Positions 33,075 through 43,338 are shown, counted from the stretch's first letter. The stretch is DNA of 64,000 nucleotides from Ypsolopha sequella (GCA_934047225.1 CAKOHE010000014.1:25001-89000), one strand, 5' to 3'. The notes: generated by a model not told the origin, from the sequence alone. Made by a program: numbers and translations.

Positions 33075-33240
33075 AAGAAAGCGCGGCAGCGCCACCGCGC
33101 CGCCTACCTGGGGCCAGTACATTCGAACGGAACTCGAATCTGATTGGACGACGTCACACAGGAAACAGGTTCTGATTGGTCGAAGCAAAAAGGGAAGTAC
33201 AACGCTCTCTCACAAGATGCTGTGCATCGTCACATGCCGA
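33075..33240 (-). promoter_or_regulatory. CCAAT-CRE-CCAAT promoter-like block of the DIRS-like element
   Basis: On the minus strand two CCAATCAG boxes flank TGTGACGTCG (CRE/ATF core), about 200 bp before the ATG at 32946, and the block starts with the terminal-repeat word ACGATGCACAGCATCTTGTG. A matching block in a MITE is at 28430-28592. Promoter activity is inferred from motif content. Confidence 0.5.
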
Positions 33241-33596
33241 ATAATAGTGTTATTTTCGGATGACGCTGGGAATAGGTGCCTTAAAACAGAACACACAGAG
33301 AGATAGACAAAATAAGTATAAAAAAACTAAAATTGCTGTAAAGACAGCAAACTGACTTTTTTTCACGAAAACGACACGGCAAAAGAATCTAAAATTTCTC
33401 GATTTTTCTTAGAATTACCTCAAAACACTAATACGGCTACTAACAACTTATAAGCTTATAACCGATTTCATTCAAAATTTCGCAAATCTATTCAGTGTAC
33501 GTACAGAAACGACCTTTTTATTACTTATTTTAATTTATTGTTTAAAGATTATTTCGTGGTTTGGACACTACTTTTTTTTCCCGAGTACTTCGTCAT

Positions 33597-34024
33597 TTAA
33601 GGCGATACCAAAAAAAAAATGGGGTTTTTTGGAATCCATTTGCTCCACTATAACGTCATCTACTACGTATTTCATTTTTGGATAAATGTTCATTGAGTAT
33701 TTGATTAAGATTCTCACTGAAGGAAAACGCAATTGGATAAAATTTTCTCGATAGAATTTAATTCCGAAAAGACCTCTGAATTGTTTTATTTTTTCCTGTA
33801 GTTCTGAAATCCTAACTAATTTCATTGCGAAATTGAATTCAAAATGTGGATATTATGTATTTGTAAAGTCTCCTTGAATTTTTTTTGACAAAATAGCTTA
33901 GTACATTTTATATTAATAAAAAACCGACATTTTGCTACTTTTCCACGAATTCGTCCCACGCGCACTGAGGGTTTTTTCGCATATGAAGTAACAAGGACGC
34001 TAAAAATTTTAAATATCGCCTTAA
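33597..34024. mobile_element. TTAA-flanked MITE
   Basis: Bounded by TTAAGGCGATACC and AATATCGCCTTAA, with TTAA at both ends. The right portion matches the 24.48 kb element. The minus frame 33568-33825 inside has no known domain. Confidence 0.8.
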
Positions 34025-34049
34025 GCAGAGTTATTTGGCCGATTAGGAG

Positions 34050-34116
34050 TATTAAAAATATTGCCGAGTATGCCGAGTACCGAGTATAAAACGAGTACTC
34101 GGCGCATCTCTAGTAG
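34050..34116. repeat. hAT-like terminus
   Basis: GAGTATGCCGAGTACCGAGT ... ACGAGTACTCGGCGCATCTC is the 'CAGAGATGCGCCGAGTACTCG' type end of insect hAT elements, inverted. The other end is not seen. Confidence 0.4.
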
Positions 34117-34224
34117 ATACCATATATTTAAATAATGCACGTATAGGAATCGTCGCCACTTTTCGGCAAAGGTCATATTTCCGGACGTTGTCTATATACC
34201 GTCGTCAATTTGTAGAATCCGGCA

Positions 34225-34375
34225 TATTGTAAAGTAGAGTGAATGTAGTGGAAATGTGTTCCTTATGGAGTATGTGTGGTTTAACATTGAGTGAAAAATG
34301 TCGATATACGCGCGGGATCGTTGCGGCCGGAAAGAAGATCTAGTACCTAACTAGAATAGAAAAAGGAATGGGCTG
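34225..34375 (+). pseudogene. RTE-type LINE fragment
   Basis: GTAGTGGAAATGTGTTCCTT through ATGTGTGGTTTAAC and GGGATCGTTGCGGCCGGAAA match the RTE copy at 9170-9500 and show the uninterrupted junction that the 9211-9440 insertion splits. Confidence 0.75.
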
Positions 34376-34689
34376 TAATGTTTGGGTTGTTTAGTTTTTA
34401 CGTTCGTTTATTTTTTAATTTAATCACATCGTGTCTATTAATTGTAAAAAAAAAACTGTAAAACCATAAGAAATTAGGTTTGTATGTGGCCAATTGGTTT
34501 CCATTATTATGTTTTTATGACACCATACAAATTTATTTTATTAATTTTTAATGTAGTTTTGGTTGATTAAAAACTAATAATAAAAAGGTAAAAATAATAA
34601 TTTAGCTCAAGATATATTTCGGGCCCCTGGGGCCTTTATAAAAATAAGACAAATATATATTCATCAAAAAAATTTATTAATTTTCCGAT
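34376..34689. other. Non-coding
   Basis: AT-rich; nothing recognised. Confidence 0.3.
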
Positions 34690-34914
34690 GCATACTTTTT
34701 AGGGTTCCGTACCCTTCCGTACCGTGATAGTTAGACAGTTGAAATTTTCACAGATAATGTATTTCTATTGCCGTTATAACAACAAATACTAAAAAACAGA
34801 ATAAAATAAATATTTAAGGGGGCTCCTATAAAACAGACATGTTTTTTTGCCGTTTTTATAGATAATGGTACGGAACCCTTCGTGCGCGAGTCTGACTCGC
34901 ACTTGGCCGGTGTT
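34690..34914. mobile_element. 'GGTTCCGTAC...TTGGCCGG' dispersed repeat, nearly whole
   Basis: From TTAGGGTTCCGTACCC to GGTACGGAACCC, GAGTCTGACTCGCACTTGGC and CGG, including AGTTGAAATTTTCACAGATA. It directly abuts the polymerase relic and supplies the first 17 or so codons of the frame beginning at 34865. Confidence 0.75.
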
Positions 34915-35973
34915 TATTCCACGTACGACGAGTTCTGCTTTTGTTGGTTTTTCAGACATAGCGGTATTTGAAAAGAACAATCCTAATATTAGGATCATGG
35001 TTTATGGTTTAGATAATGGTAAAACTGTTACGGGCCCTTTATATAATTCGAAAAATTACAAAAGTAAAAAAACAATACATTTATTATTTTTAGAAAGTGA
35101 TAAGGGTATTCATTATTGCCTCATAAAAGATTTACCACGTCTAGTTCGAAGCCAAGTGACAAAACATCATCAAAAGTTGTATTTTTGTGAATGTTGTTTA
35201 CTGTTTTTTAACTCGACTATAAAATATGAAAATCATTTATGCTGTGGTGTAGCTACCGAACTTCCACGTGAAGGTTCCTTCATACAATTTAAAAATTATA
35301 ATCGTAAACAAGAGATGCCTTTCGTGATATATGCTGATTGTGAAACGCTCCTTGAACGTTATCAAGGCTGTGAGACTGATCATACGAGTAGCCTAAGCGG
35401 TACAAGTACGTTACAACGTCACGTACCTGCGGCGTTTTCTCATCATATTGTGTGTGTGTCTGATTCTAGTATAATCGTTTTGTTTCTTATCGAGGACCTG
35501 ATTGTGTGCAAAAGTTTGTTGCGTCTCTGTATGATGATGCAAAAAATATTCAAAGAATTTTAGCTCAACCTGTTAGCATGAAAATTTCAGAAAAACAATC
35601 CAAAGAGTTCAAAAACGCTAGTGTGTGTCACATTTGTAATAATTTACTCTTATGCGATAAAGTGCGTGACCATTGTCATGTGTCAGGAAAGTATCGTGGC
35701 GCTGCACACAGACATTGCAATTTGCAATTTCAGCTGCCTGAGTTTATACCTATAATTTTTCATAACTTGTCAGGATACGATTGTCATTTATTTATTAAAG
35801 GATTAGGAGAAACAGCTGGACCTATAAAAGTCATTCCAAAATCAAAAGAAAACTATATTTCATTCACGAAGTATATCCCTATCTCTGAAGATATTAGCAT
35901 TCAGCTTCGATTCGTAGACTCGTTTAAGTTTTTGAATACGAGCTTGGAAAAATTATCCAAGACTATAATTTAG
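34915..35973 (+). pseudogene. Polinton/Maverick-type protein-primed DNA polymerase B, exonuclease half
   Basis: Two frames (to 35563, and 35506-35973) joined by an indel near 35480 encode the N-terminal half of a type-B polymerase. Seen: YADCETLL (exonuclease motif I) near 35329, a zinc-binding insert CHIC...DHCHVSGKYRGAAHRHCN near 35620-35721 as in Maverick polymerases, and FHNLSGYDCHLF (exo II) near 35758. Such elements are virus-like self-replicating transposons. The 5' part is lost where the dispersed repeat meets it. No neighbouring integrase, ATPase, protease or capsid gene seen. Stops after 'KLSKTII'. Confidence 0.85.
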
Positions 35974-36012
35974 ATTTAGCACTGGGCTGATAAAACAAAC
36001 AAAACGAAAAAA

Positions 36013-36717
36013 ATGACAAGTGCTGAACGACTGATTGCAACCCCCAATTTTCATAGTGTTTCGGTTTTCTCAAAGAATTTAGCTGCTGTACAAATGAGAC
36101 CTCGTCGAGTTATTCTTGATAAACCCATTGCTATAGGCTTTGCCGTTTTAGAACTTTCGAAATGTCATATGTATGATTTTTATTACTCTGTAATAAAACC
36201 TAATTATGGAAAAAATGTCGAATTATTAAACACAGACACAGATTCATTTATTTTGGATCTAAAAACACGAAATTTTTATGAAGATGTAAAAAACATTTTT
36301 CTTAATTATTTTGATACCAGTGATTATAGTCCTGACAATGAATTTAGTTTACCTTTAATGAATAAAAAAGTCCCAGGTTTATTTAAAGATGAAATGGGAG
36401 GGAAAATTATACCTGAGTTTATAGGCTTACGTTCAAAACTCTATTGTATAAAAACTTTAGACAGTAGCATCAAAAAAGCTAAAGGGGTCAAAATGTCAGT
36501 TGTTCGTAAACTTAGTACAGCGGATTATAAAAATACAGTGCTCAGTAGAAATATGATTCGTAAGAAAAATATGTTGTTTAAATCCATAAAACACGAGGTG
36601 TTCACACAGAGCGTAAACAAAATTGCGCTCTCAGCCAACGACGATAAGCGATTAATTTTAAAAGACAAAGTTTCTACACTACCTTGGGGTAGTTCATTTA
36701 TTTTATCCTCAACATGA
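36013..36717 (+). pseudogene. Same DNA polymerase B, C-terminal half
   Basis: An open frame of 234 codons. It includes NTDTDSFIL (motif C, near 36232) and further on KKAKGVK and a closing DKVSTLPWG, as at the end of Maverick polymerases. The palm portion with the expected DxxSLYP and KxxxNSxYG motifs (A and B) is missing between 35973 and about 36090, so the enzyme cannot work. It shows fewer breaks than the first half. Confidence 0.85.
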
Positions 36718-37065
36718 ACTCTTACAACCTAATATACTAGATGTTAATCGATACTGCATGTTGAAACTTACTTTAAAATTCAAGTTTATGACGTAGTTAT
36801 ATTTAAAGATAATTATTTAAACATCGTTTTTATTGTTATTTCCTGTTAATTCAGATTAAAAAAATATAACTATAGAAATAATTAAATGGCATTTTTATTT
36901 CCCGTGATATGTGTTTATTGAAGTATAATATATTTAATAAATGTTGGAATTTGCAAGTGAAGTCACGAGCAAAAAGTTAGTTAACCATTTATACATTTTT
37001 ACCTATATCATCACTTTTGCGGACTACGTAAAAGTGAACAATGTGTGGAGTAGACAAGTCTTAAG
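36718..37065. other. Non-coding
   Basis: AT-rich; nothing recognised. Confidence 0.3.
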
Positions 37066-37068
37066 TGT

Positions 37069-37173
37069 ACAACCCGTCCAAAATATCTTGGTACCTCAGT
37101 TTATCCAAAAAGGCAGGTAGAACCCATGTGGGAGGGGTTTCAAGTATCAAGATATTTTGGACGGATTGTAGCT
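37069..37173. repeat. ~100-nt imperfect hairpin
   Basis: ACAACCCGTCCAAAATATCT (37070) pairs with AGATATTTTGGACGGATTGT (37150) with one mismatch, about 24 paired bases and a 50-nt loop. Precursor-microRNA size, but may be a small MITE. Confidence 0.75.
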
Positions 37174-37370
37174 GTGTGAATGCTGATGACACCAATCTAC
37201 TATATACACAATTTCAAAGGTAATAAGATTCAGTAACATTATTTTAAACAATTGTGCTGCATTCAGATGTATGGTTTAGCGTTCAATTTTTTGCTAACCA
37301 TCAAGCAACCAACACCTCCACTAATTTATAGAAAATCACAGAATAACAACAATTACCTAAATATACAACG

Positions 37371-37827
37371 ATGTCTCATTTGGTAAGTTTTTGTAATCAA
37401 ACAGCTTTTCTTGTGATTTATTATTTTAAAAGTTCACTAATTTTTCATTTGTTTCCAGGGACTACATACTGATCCGAATGATCCATATTATTACGCACAA
37501 AACATGCTAGAAGGGCTGGAGAGTGACGTTGAACTAGTACAACCACAATTTCAAGCCAATATTGTTAAAAAAAGGATGAGGACATCGAAAAAACGTCCAA
37601 CTAAAGATTTGATGCAATCGAATTTTGTGATCACTAATAACTTTCGACGAGGAAATAAAATTATTGAAATTGAAGTTTATGATCTTAACGAGTGTCAGGA
37701 GATAAACAGTGAAAAAGCTGCAGTGAGTGTTCAGTGGGTTGGTGAAGATTCAATCGATGAAATACTTGATTTAACAGAGAACGTCATAAAAAGAATCTCT
37801 AAAAAAATTGGTGACAGTAATTTGTAA
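37371..37827 (+). CDS. Two-exon gene, 126-aa protein of unknown family
   Basis: Exon 1 is 37371-37382 (ATG TCT CAT TTG), followed by GTAAGTTTTT and a 76-bp intron ending TTTGTTTCCAG at 37458; exon 2 runs 37459-37827 without interruption. Consensus splice sites, phase-0 join and an intact frame argue for a real gene. The protein starts MSHLGLHTDPNDPYYYAQ, has a basic cluster (VKKRMRTSKKRPTK, a possible nuclear signal), then an acidic, hydrophobic C-terminal half (VQWVGEDSIDEILDLTENV) that should form helices. No signal peptide or membrane span. An initiator-like TTCAGTA lies at 37226; no close AATAAA is seen after the stop. It sits 650 bp beyond the Polinton polymerase, so it could be a host gene or cargo. 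Confidence 0.65.
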
Positions 37828-38189
37828 CATGTTATAATTTTATGTGTATTTAGTAATCGTATATTTAATATTTTTTAGTGCATTGAAACTTATTTACTAT
37901 GATAATGCTGTATGTGTATAATTAGTAAATTTTTATGAGTTGAGGCCGCATCGTATGCGGTATGAGTATCGCATGTCAAAATATACAAACGCGCATAGAT
38001 TTTCTTTGCTCTATTTATAGAGAAAACGTCGATATTTTGTAACATAGTTTTAAAATTATCTAAGAGGTTTCATTCATTCATTTCATTCATTCAACCTTCA
38101 GTGACGTCATCATCACATATTTCCTTAAAATTTCAATACGACAAAATAAATAAAATAAATGTCTTGAACGCATCTTGAACGTCTGACAA
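37828..38189. other. Non-coding, likely 3' flank
   Basis: Contains TTCAT repeats at 38070-38090 and ATAAAATAAATAAAATAAAT at 38143-38160. Nothing else. Confidence 0.35.
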
Positions 38190-38247
38190 GGATTTATTTA
38201 TTTACTTTAATTAAAACGGACAAACCAATTACAATAATTAAAGATAA
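38190..38247 (-). repeat. Solo 3' tail of the 2.5-3.5 kb LINE family
   Basis: Reverse complement gives TTATCTTTAATTATTGTAAT then TGGTTTGTCCGTTTT and AATTAAAGTAAATAAATAAAT, the same as 3411-3470. Only the last ~55 bp are present. Confidence 0.85.
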
Positions 38248-38813
38248 CTCTGTCTGGGCACCGATACAATTCGCCTGACAGTTGTCATTTCGGAATTTTC
38301 TCGGGATTCAGACGAATTTTCAAAATAGAATTCAACATTTCCGTACGAATACGGTGAAAATTTTTCGAAACTGCTTCGACAGGATTATGGCTTACAAATG
38401 CAAAGGTTGCAATGCCATCCAGATTAAGAGCATTAGGTATCGGTTCAATTCCTTCTTTATTAGGTACTTTACTTTATTCATTTATTTTGATTTGAGGTTA
38501 TGTCACAGATTATATAGTAGATGTATTTACTTGACGTGTGTTACTCCAGACCGTTCCAAAACGCTTTTCTCACGGGAATCACTCGCAAGCGTTTCAAAAC
38601 CAGATTTTTCTTTCTCTTTCTAGGATATAGCTCTGTCTCTTTCTTAAAACGAGTGAAATTTCGCACGAAGATCACACGTTTTGAAACGTATTCTTAGAGT
38701 TAGAGTAGACAGACAAAGACAAACCAAACCACTTTTTTTTATAAGCACCACACATCGCATCACAATCAGTAAAGCCTAGTACTTAAAGCAGATTCCTAAA
38801 TTCCTTTCAGAAG
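38248..38813. other. Non-coding; unsupported ORF
   Basis: A frame (38282-38623) contains MAYKCKGCNAIQI, CxxC-like, followed by a potential GT donor at 38441; support is too weak to call an exon. Confidence 0.25.
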
Positions 38814-38947
38814 CCTTCAATTTTAGTTTTAGTGCTGTCAAAACTAAATTTTCTTCATTGCATAACAGTTCATAAGTGTTAGGAATAGAAGCTAAATTAC
38901 TGGAAAATTTCAAGTTTTGAGAGCACTAAAACTAAAATTAAAGCCTA
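38814..38947. repeat. Inverted repeat, ~30-bp arms
   Basis: TTCAATTTTAGTTTTAGTGC (38817) pairs with GCACTAAAACTAAAATTAAA (38924), and the pairing extends through TGTCAAAACT; about 70-nt loop. Confidence 0.8.
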
Positions 38948-39362
38948 CAAAATCGGCTTTAGTATGTCTGAAATTCTCAAGTGACGTCATATAGGACAAT
39001 TCTTTAAAAATCATTATAAAATAATGGTTAATTTATGTACCAAAATAATGAAAGCTGTCCTAAAATGACGTATATACACTGAAAAAAATTCATAAAGAAA
39101 TTAAGCTATGAAAATTAGGCGTATTAAAGCTACAAACATAGGTATGGGTAATTGTGATGCAGTTTCAATTTTCAAATGGACAGGATGTGACATATTCAAC
39201 ATTCAAAAATGTCGAATTACACATGGATAGACTAAAAAAACCATTCTGCAACTAGCCAATAATCTAGTAGGTAAGTAAAACATGAGTAAAACCTTAGAGC
39301 AGAGTAAAACCATTCCTTATTCTGAGGTAAAACCAAAACAAGTTGAAATCCATAGACAATAG

Positions 39363-39368
39363 TTTATT
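39363..39368 (-). terminator. Poly(A) signal of the CNOT10-like gene
   Basis: AATAAA on the minus strand 30 bp after the TAG stop; a second one lies at 39382-39387. Confidence 0.6.
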
Positions 39369-39397
39369 ATTTTGATTTTATAATAAACATAGAAAGG

Positions 39398-39811
39398 CTA
39401 TGACACATTTGTACACCTCAGCTTCCTCAATATAGTGTGGCAACTCTCAATGTTACCAGTGCATATTTCCAAATACATCTGAAGTGGCAGGACACGGGGT
39501 GAATTGATCTGCAGTAGAATTTTCCGGGCTGTTACAAGATCTCCTCTTAAGATATGACAGACTGCTGCCTTAGCCCAAACAGAAACTCCAATCATGTCCC
39601 TTATTTGTACGGGAAGAACGCTCACAAGTGGATTCAAATGCTCCACCGCATCGGTGATTCTGTCTAAATTAATCAGGGCTTCAGCAGCATATATGTGTGC
39701 CCAGGCTTTGTGGCTGTTAGAAACATCTGGTTGACAGAGTAGCTCATTGGCACTAGTCAGAGCTGACAGTGCTAATGAGTGTATGTAGTTTCCTGTAGTT
39801 GCCTGGTTCAA
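39398..39811 (-). CDS. CNOT10: CCR4-NOT complex subunit 10 (CNOT10), terminal exon
   Basis: Exon of 137 codons plus stop; acceptor CTGTTTTACCTAG ends at 39812. CNOT10 is a TPR-repeat protein that binds CNOT11 and the CNOT1 N-terminus in the cytoplasmic CCR4-NOT deadenylase complex. The exon shows the C-terminal TPR pattern: [20 protein letters not shown] then VEHLNPL (matching the family's 'H.Y.AEALI.LDRI.EAI.HL.P'), [20 protein letters not shown] ('N.A..H.LRGE...A...L') and [13 protein letters not shown] ('LALYLELQ.GN'). It ends a short way after, as in the family. No other CNOT10 exon was found to the right on this strand; large TE-filled introns, or a partial duplication, could explain that. 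Open frame intact. Confidence 0.75.
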   Translation of the reverse strand: MNQATTGNYIHSLALSALTSANELLCQPDVSNSHKAWAHIYAAEALINLDRITDAVEHLNPLVSVLPVQIRDMIGVSVWAKAAVCHILRGDLVTARKILLQINSPRVLPLQMYLEICTGNIESCHTILRKLRCTNVS

Positions 39812-39819
39812 CTAGGTAA

Positions 39820-41225
39820 AACAGTTTGATACTTTCTAAAAATGTTTTCGTGACTGTCTGACGATAAATGTTCCAAGTATTTACCTATTGATCTACATTT
39901 TGCATCTTTTTAGCAATTAAATGTTTCGATAAGTGAATAAATAAAAATAAATTTGCAAAAATGAAACTTATTTTTTAATAAACGGCACATAATATACATA
40001 TATTATGATGTCAAAAAATTAGAACTTTAATCAGAAGCCATGATTTTCTGAAGTATAACTAAGTACTGGGACAGCGGGAAAATAAGAAAATACTTTAAAG
40101 ACTTCAAAATTCTTTAATCTATCTTTTTTGGTCGTATTATAATCTTTTGGTAAAGAAAGTTCTTTAGGAACCAAAAACTGACCAACGCAATAATTATAAC
40201 CCGGTTTGAAAAAGGACATAACTTATACTCAGTGACGGATCCAGAAACATATTATTTTGGAGGAAGCGGGGTTTGAAGGTAGATTTCATAGAATTTTTTC
40301 AGAAAATTATAATAAATACCATATCCTGTACCTAGTATTAAAATAGTTGGAGGTAAGTAAATTTCAGAGTGGAGTACAACATAGGTAGGAATATATTATA
40401 ACAGAAATGTTTGAGTTCTCGTACGAACATTTTGATGGGGAGCTTCAGCCTACTAACCCCCACTGAATTAGCTACTGCATAAAAGTACTCATAGACGCAT
40501 GTTTGTTTATTTTCCGGAAAATCCCGGAAAAACAACTTCATTTTGAATTAAACCTATATTTTATGAGCTTCGTATTTATTTATTTATTAAAGAAAAGGAA
40601 ATGAAATTTAAAGCTTCGGAGATAAACACAAAATAATTTCAAACAAACATAACGTAGGCAGAATAGGTACAACAATATTCATTTCCATTGAATAAGCTTA
40701 ATTTCAAACGATGGCTCGATGACGAAGCAAATATAAAATAGCTGCTTGTGAATTTGTTAAGAACTCTTAAATGTGGTAAACAAATTATATGCAATATAAT
40801 TTATAAAATAATATACCTTATATCGAGTTCCGGTGATACAAATTACATTTATAATACATTTATAACGAATACGTATAGTGAGAAATAAAAGAATTAAGAG
40901 GCTATGTAAATAAAATATTTTATCTGTAAGGAACCGGGTTGTGATATATTATATTATCGATAGTAAGAGATTAAATTATATCTAGTTAGGAAATTATTAA
41001 GAGACTATTTACTCAAAAGACTATTTTTCTGTGTATTTCATAAAATACCCAAAAACAAATTCTCAATTTCTGGTACATGCAGTTTGACTAAATAATCTCG
41101 GGTTTAGTTGTTTGATAAACTTTCCTCGATGATGACGTCTTCAAACACCATTTTCCTTTCGTTTAACGAATAGAAATCACGTACAGAACTCAAACATTTT
41201 AGTAGATGGGTTTTAACAACATCTA
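39820..41225. other. Non-coding; possible intron of the CNOT10-like gene
   Basis: AT-rich. The minus frames 40031-40219 and 40338-40541 match nothing. GGATCCGTCACTGAGT near 40240 (minus strand) is a common repeat word. No TPR-type exon found. Confidence 0.35.
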
Positions 41226-41229
41226 TTTA

Positions 41230-42205
41230 CTTATAGCTACTTAAAATGATTATTCATTTTGAGGTTTTTTTGTAAAGTATGTATATTAGACTTTCACCTA
41301 AACCCAAATAAAAATAGCGACTTACTAAGCACAATATATTTCGCTTTGGTGCAGTCTATCTTGGTTTACTGTATTCCAGTCTGGGGAGGGGCAGGAAAGA
41401 CTAAATTCTTGAACCTTGAAAGGGCCCAACGTGGTCTTCTGAAGATAATGCATTTTAAAAAAAGGAGATTCCCAACTAGTGGCCTTTACGAATTATGCAA
41501 CTGTTTATCTGTGAAGAAATTGTACATACTTCAAACTGTGCTAAAAAAAGACAAAGATATTGTTTATGATGCAAGACTATTTATGAAAAGAAGAAAATAC
41601 AATATAGCTAAAATTCCAGAAACTAAAACCGAATTTGCAAGCGTACAGTACTCTAAACGATCGGCATTCCTTTACAATAAGTTAAACCATGAATTAAACA
41701 TTTATGGTAAGCCTTACTGCGAATGTAAGAAGGCAATTACTAATTGGTTACTTCCACTTAACTACGAAGAAACTGAATATTTATTGACTCGCATACAATA
41801 ACATATTATTATAAGTACATTTAATATATATTAATTATATAATATATCTTTAAATTTATCATTGATATAATATAATCTAACACTATAATCTTATTTAATT
41901 TGTAATATTAAACTATTCCTTATATTTATATTACACAAATATAACATAAATATTAAAATTATACATTATACATTTACACACATAATTATATCTATATAAT
42001 ATATTAAAATATCTTACACTTAGTATCTTTATTAAACTTGTTTTAATGATTATTGTTTTCTACATTTAGTTAATTATATAAAGTAAAGAGCTGAGTCACC
42101 TGGTACAAGCATTGCATGCTTAAAAGGTGATTCCAAAAACATTACCATGTAAATTTAATTTGTGTTACCAATAAAGATATTTTGTATTTGTATTTTGTAT
42201 TTGTA
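41230..42205 (+). mobile_element. Non-LTR retrotransposon, ORF2 C-terminus and 3' tail
   Basis: Frame 41259-41801 has LVQSILVYCIPVWGGAGKTK, the 'G....SIL.YGI..WGG' block, then ERAQRGLLKIMHFKKRRFPT and a C-terminal region with SAFLYNKLNHELN. Intact to its stop at 41799. The AT-rich 3' UTR has AATAAA at 42171 and ends in (TTTGTA)n at 42180-42203. 5' truncated. Confidence 0.8.
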
Positions 42206-42379
42206 CCTTCGAATTAGTAATTTGGGACATTTTTCAATATTTTTTTTAAATCAATATCACCCTAAAGGATCTACTAGTTTCTATTATTAATATATATGTT
42301 GTTGGCAGATCGTAAAATTGCGCATATCATGATCTTCCCAGGCATATCATATTTCTGTTACAACAATAGTATGTTTCAT

Positions 42380-43225
42380 TACGAGTGCGGAAAGCCTGTC
42401 ATTGCAAAGAGTTCCGACAAATGTCTACCCGAGCCGAGGCGCAGCCGAAGGTGAGGGTTGACAGTCGGAACAAGTTGCAATGACGGTTCCGCACGTGTAC
42501 TGAACAACTATTTTTAATACAGTTGCGAAAAAATGAAGCAATTTAATAAAATAATAAAATCACAATAAACTCAACTAACTAATACTCCACGCAATAAATT
42601 CGTAGTATGTAGATATGTAGCAACTTTTTGACTTTTCCCGTAAAATGTTTTCCGAAGCATTTTGTGCAATTATACTGAGTTCCGGTGGTGTCAATTCAAA
42701 TAAAATATCGTCGAAATTACTCATTTTGTGCAACAAACAACTAAACCCGCAAAGAAAATTTTTGGAAAATGGCGCCAACCGTAAAATAATATAAGCAGAG
42801 ATTTTTTTTTGTTTTCTTCACCCATTCGGGGTAGGTAAAGGGAACTATGCCCATACAGCCAAGCCAAGTCTTCAGTAGAATTTTTTTATTGATATGAAAT
42901 GAAAATATAAATTTAATTAGATGAAATGAAATGAAACCTAACCTAACTCATTGAATCAAATAATTAAATCTGATATTGAAACAAAATAGTAGCTTCTTTT
43001 TAGAAATATTTGCATGAATCATAAAAACTTCTTTGATTTTTTTTTAGTAAAAACTTCGTGGTTGGTTTTTTCTTTTTAATAGACATTATTTTGACAGTTG
43101 GGAAAGAGAACGCACGAGTTCGGAAAAGGTAAAGAAAAAGCTCGAGTATGTAATAGCCCACATCCCGAACGCTATACGTCCCTGCAATACGCCACTTTTT
43201 GAGCAACTGTATTAAAAATATATTT
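42380..43225 (-). mobile_element. Crypton/tyrosine-recombinase-related element fragment
   Basis: Minus frame from ATG at 42724 (within 42575-42778) encodes MSNFDDILFELTPPELSIIA then ENILREKSKSCYISTYYEFI, like the N-terminus of KIAA1958/ZMYM-type Crypton proteins ('...S..S.IPEKSK..Y...Y..F..W'). Left, CATTACGAGTGCGG-GTCATTGCAA pairs with TTGCAATGACGGTTCCGCAC (42380-42498); TTTTTAATACAGTTGC at 42514 recurs inverted at 43200-43216. The catalytic domain is missing. Confidence 0.45.
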
Positions 43226-43338
43226 ACATGTAGTAACCTAACACGCTTCTCCTCGCTCCGCTCATCTTCGCACCTATTTTTAACTTTTGGTGAAAGATTT
43301 TCGATTTTATACTTAACGAACTGCCCACGACATATAAT

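Noticed and set aside
38282..38623. CxxC-containing frame as a zinc-finger exon
   Set aside because: One CxxC, hydrophobic low-complexity remainder, and no second exon identified.
40031..40219. Upstream CNOT10 exon
   Set aside because: The frame ends in a stop, has no TPR pattern and does not splice to the acceptor at 39812.
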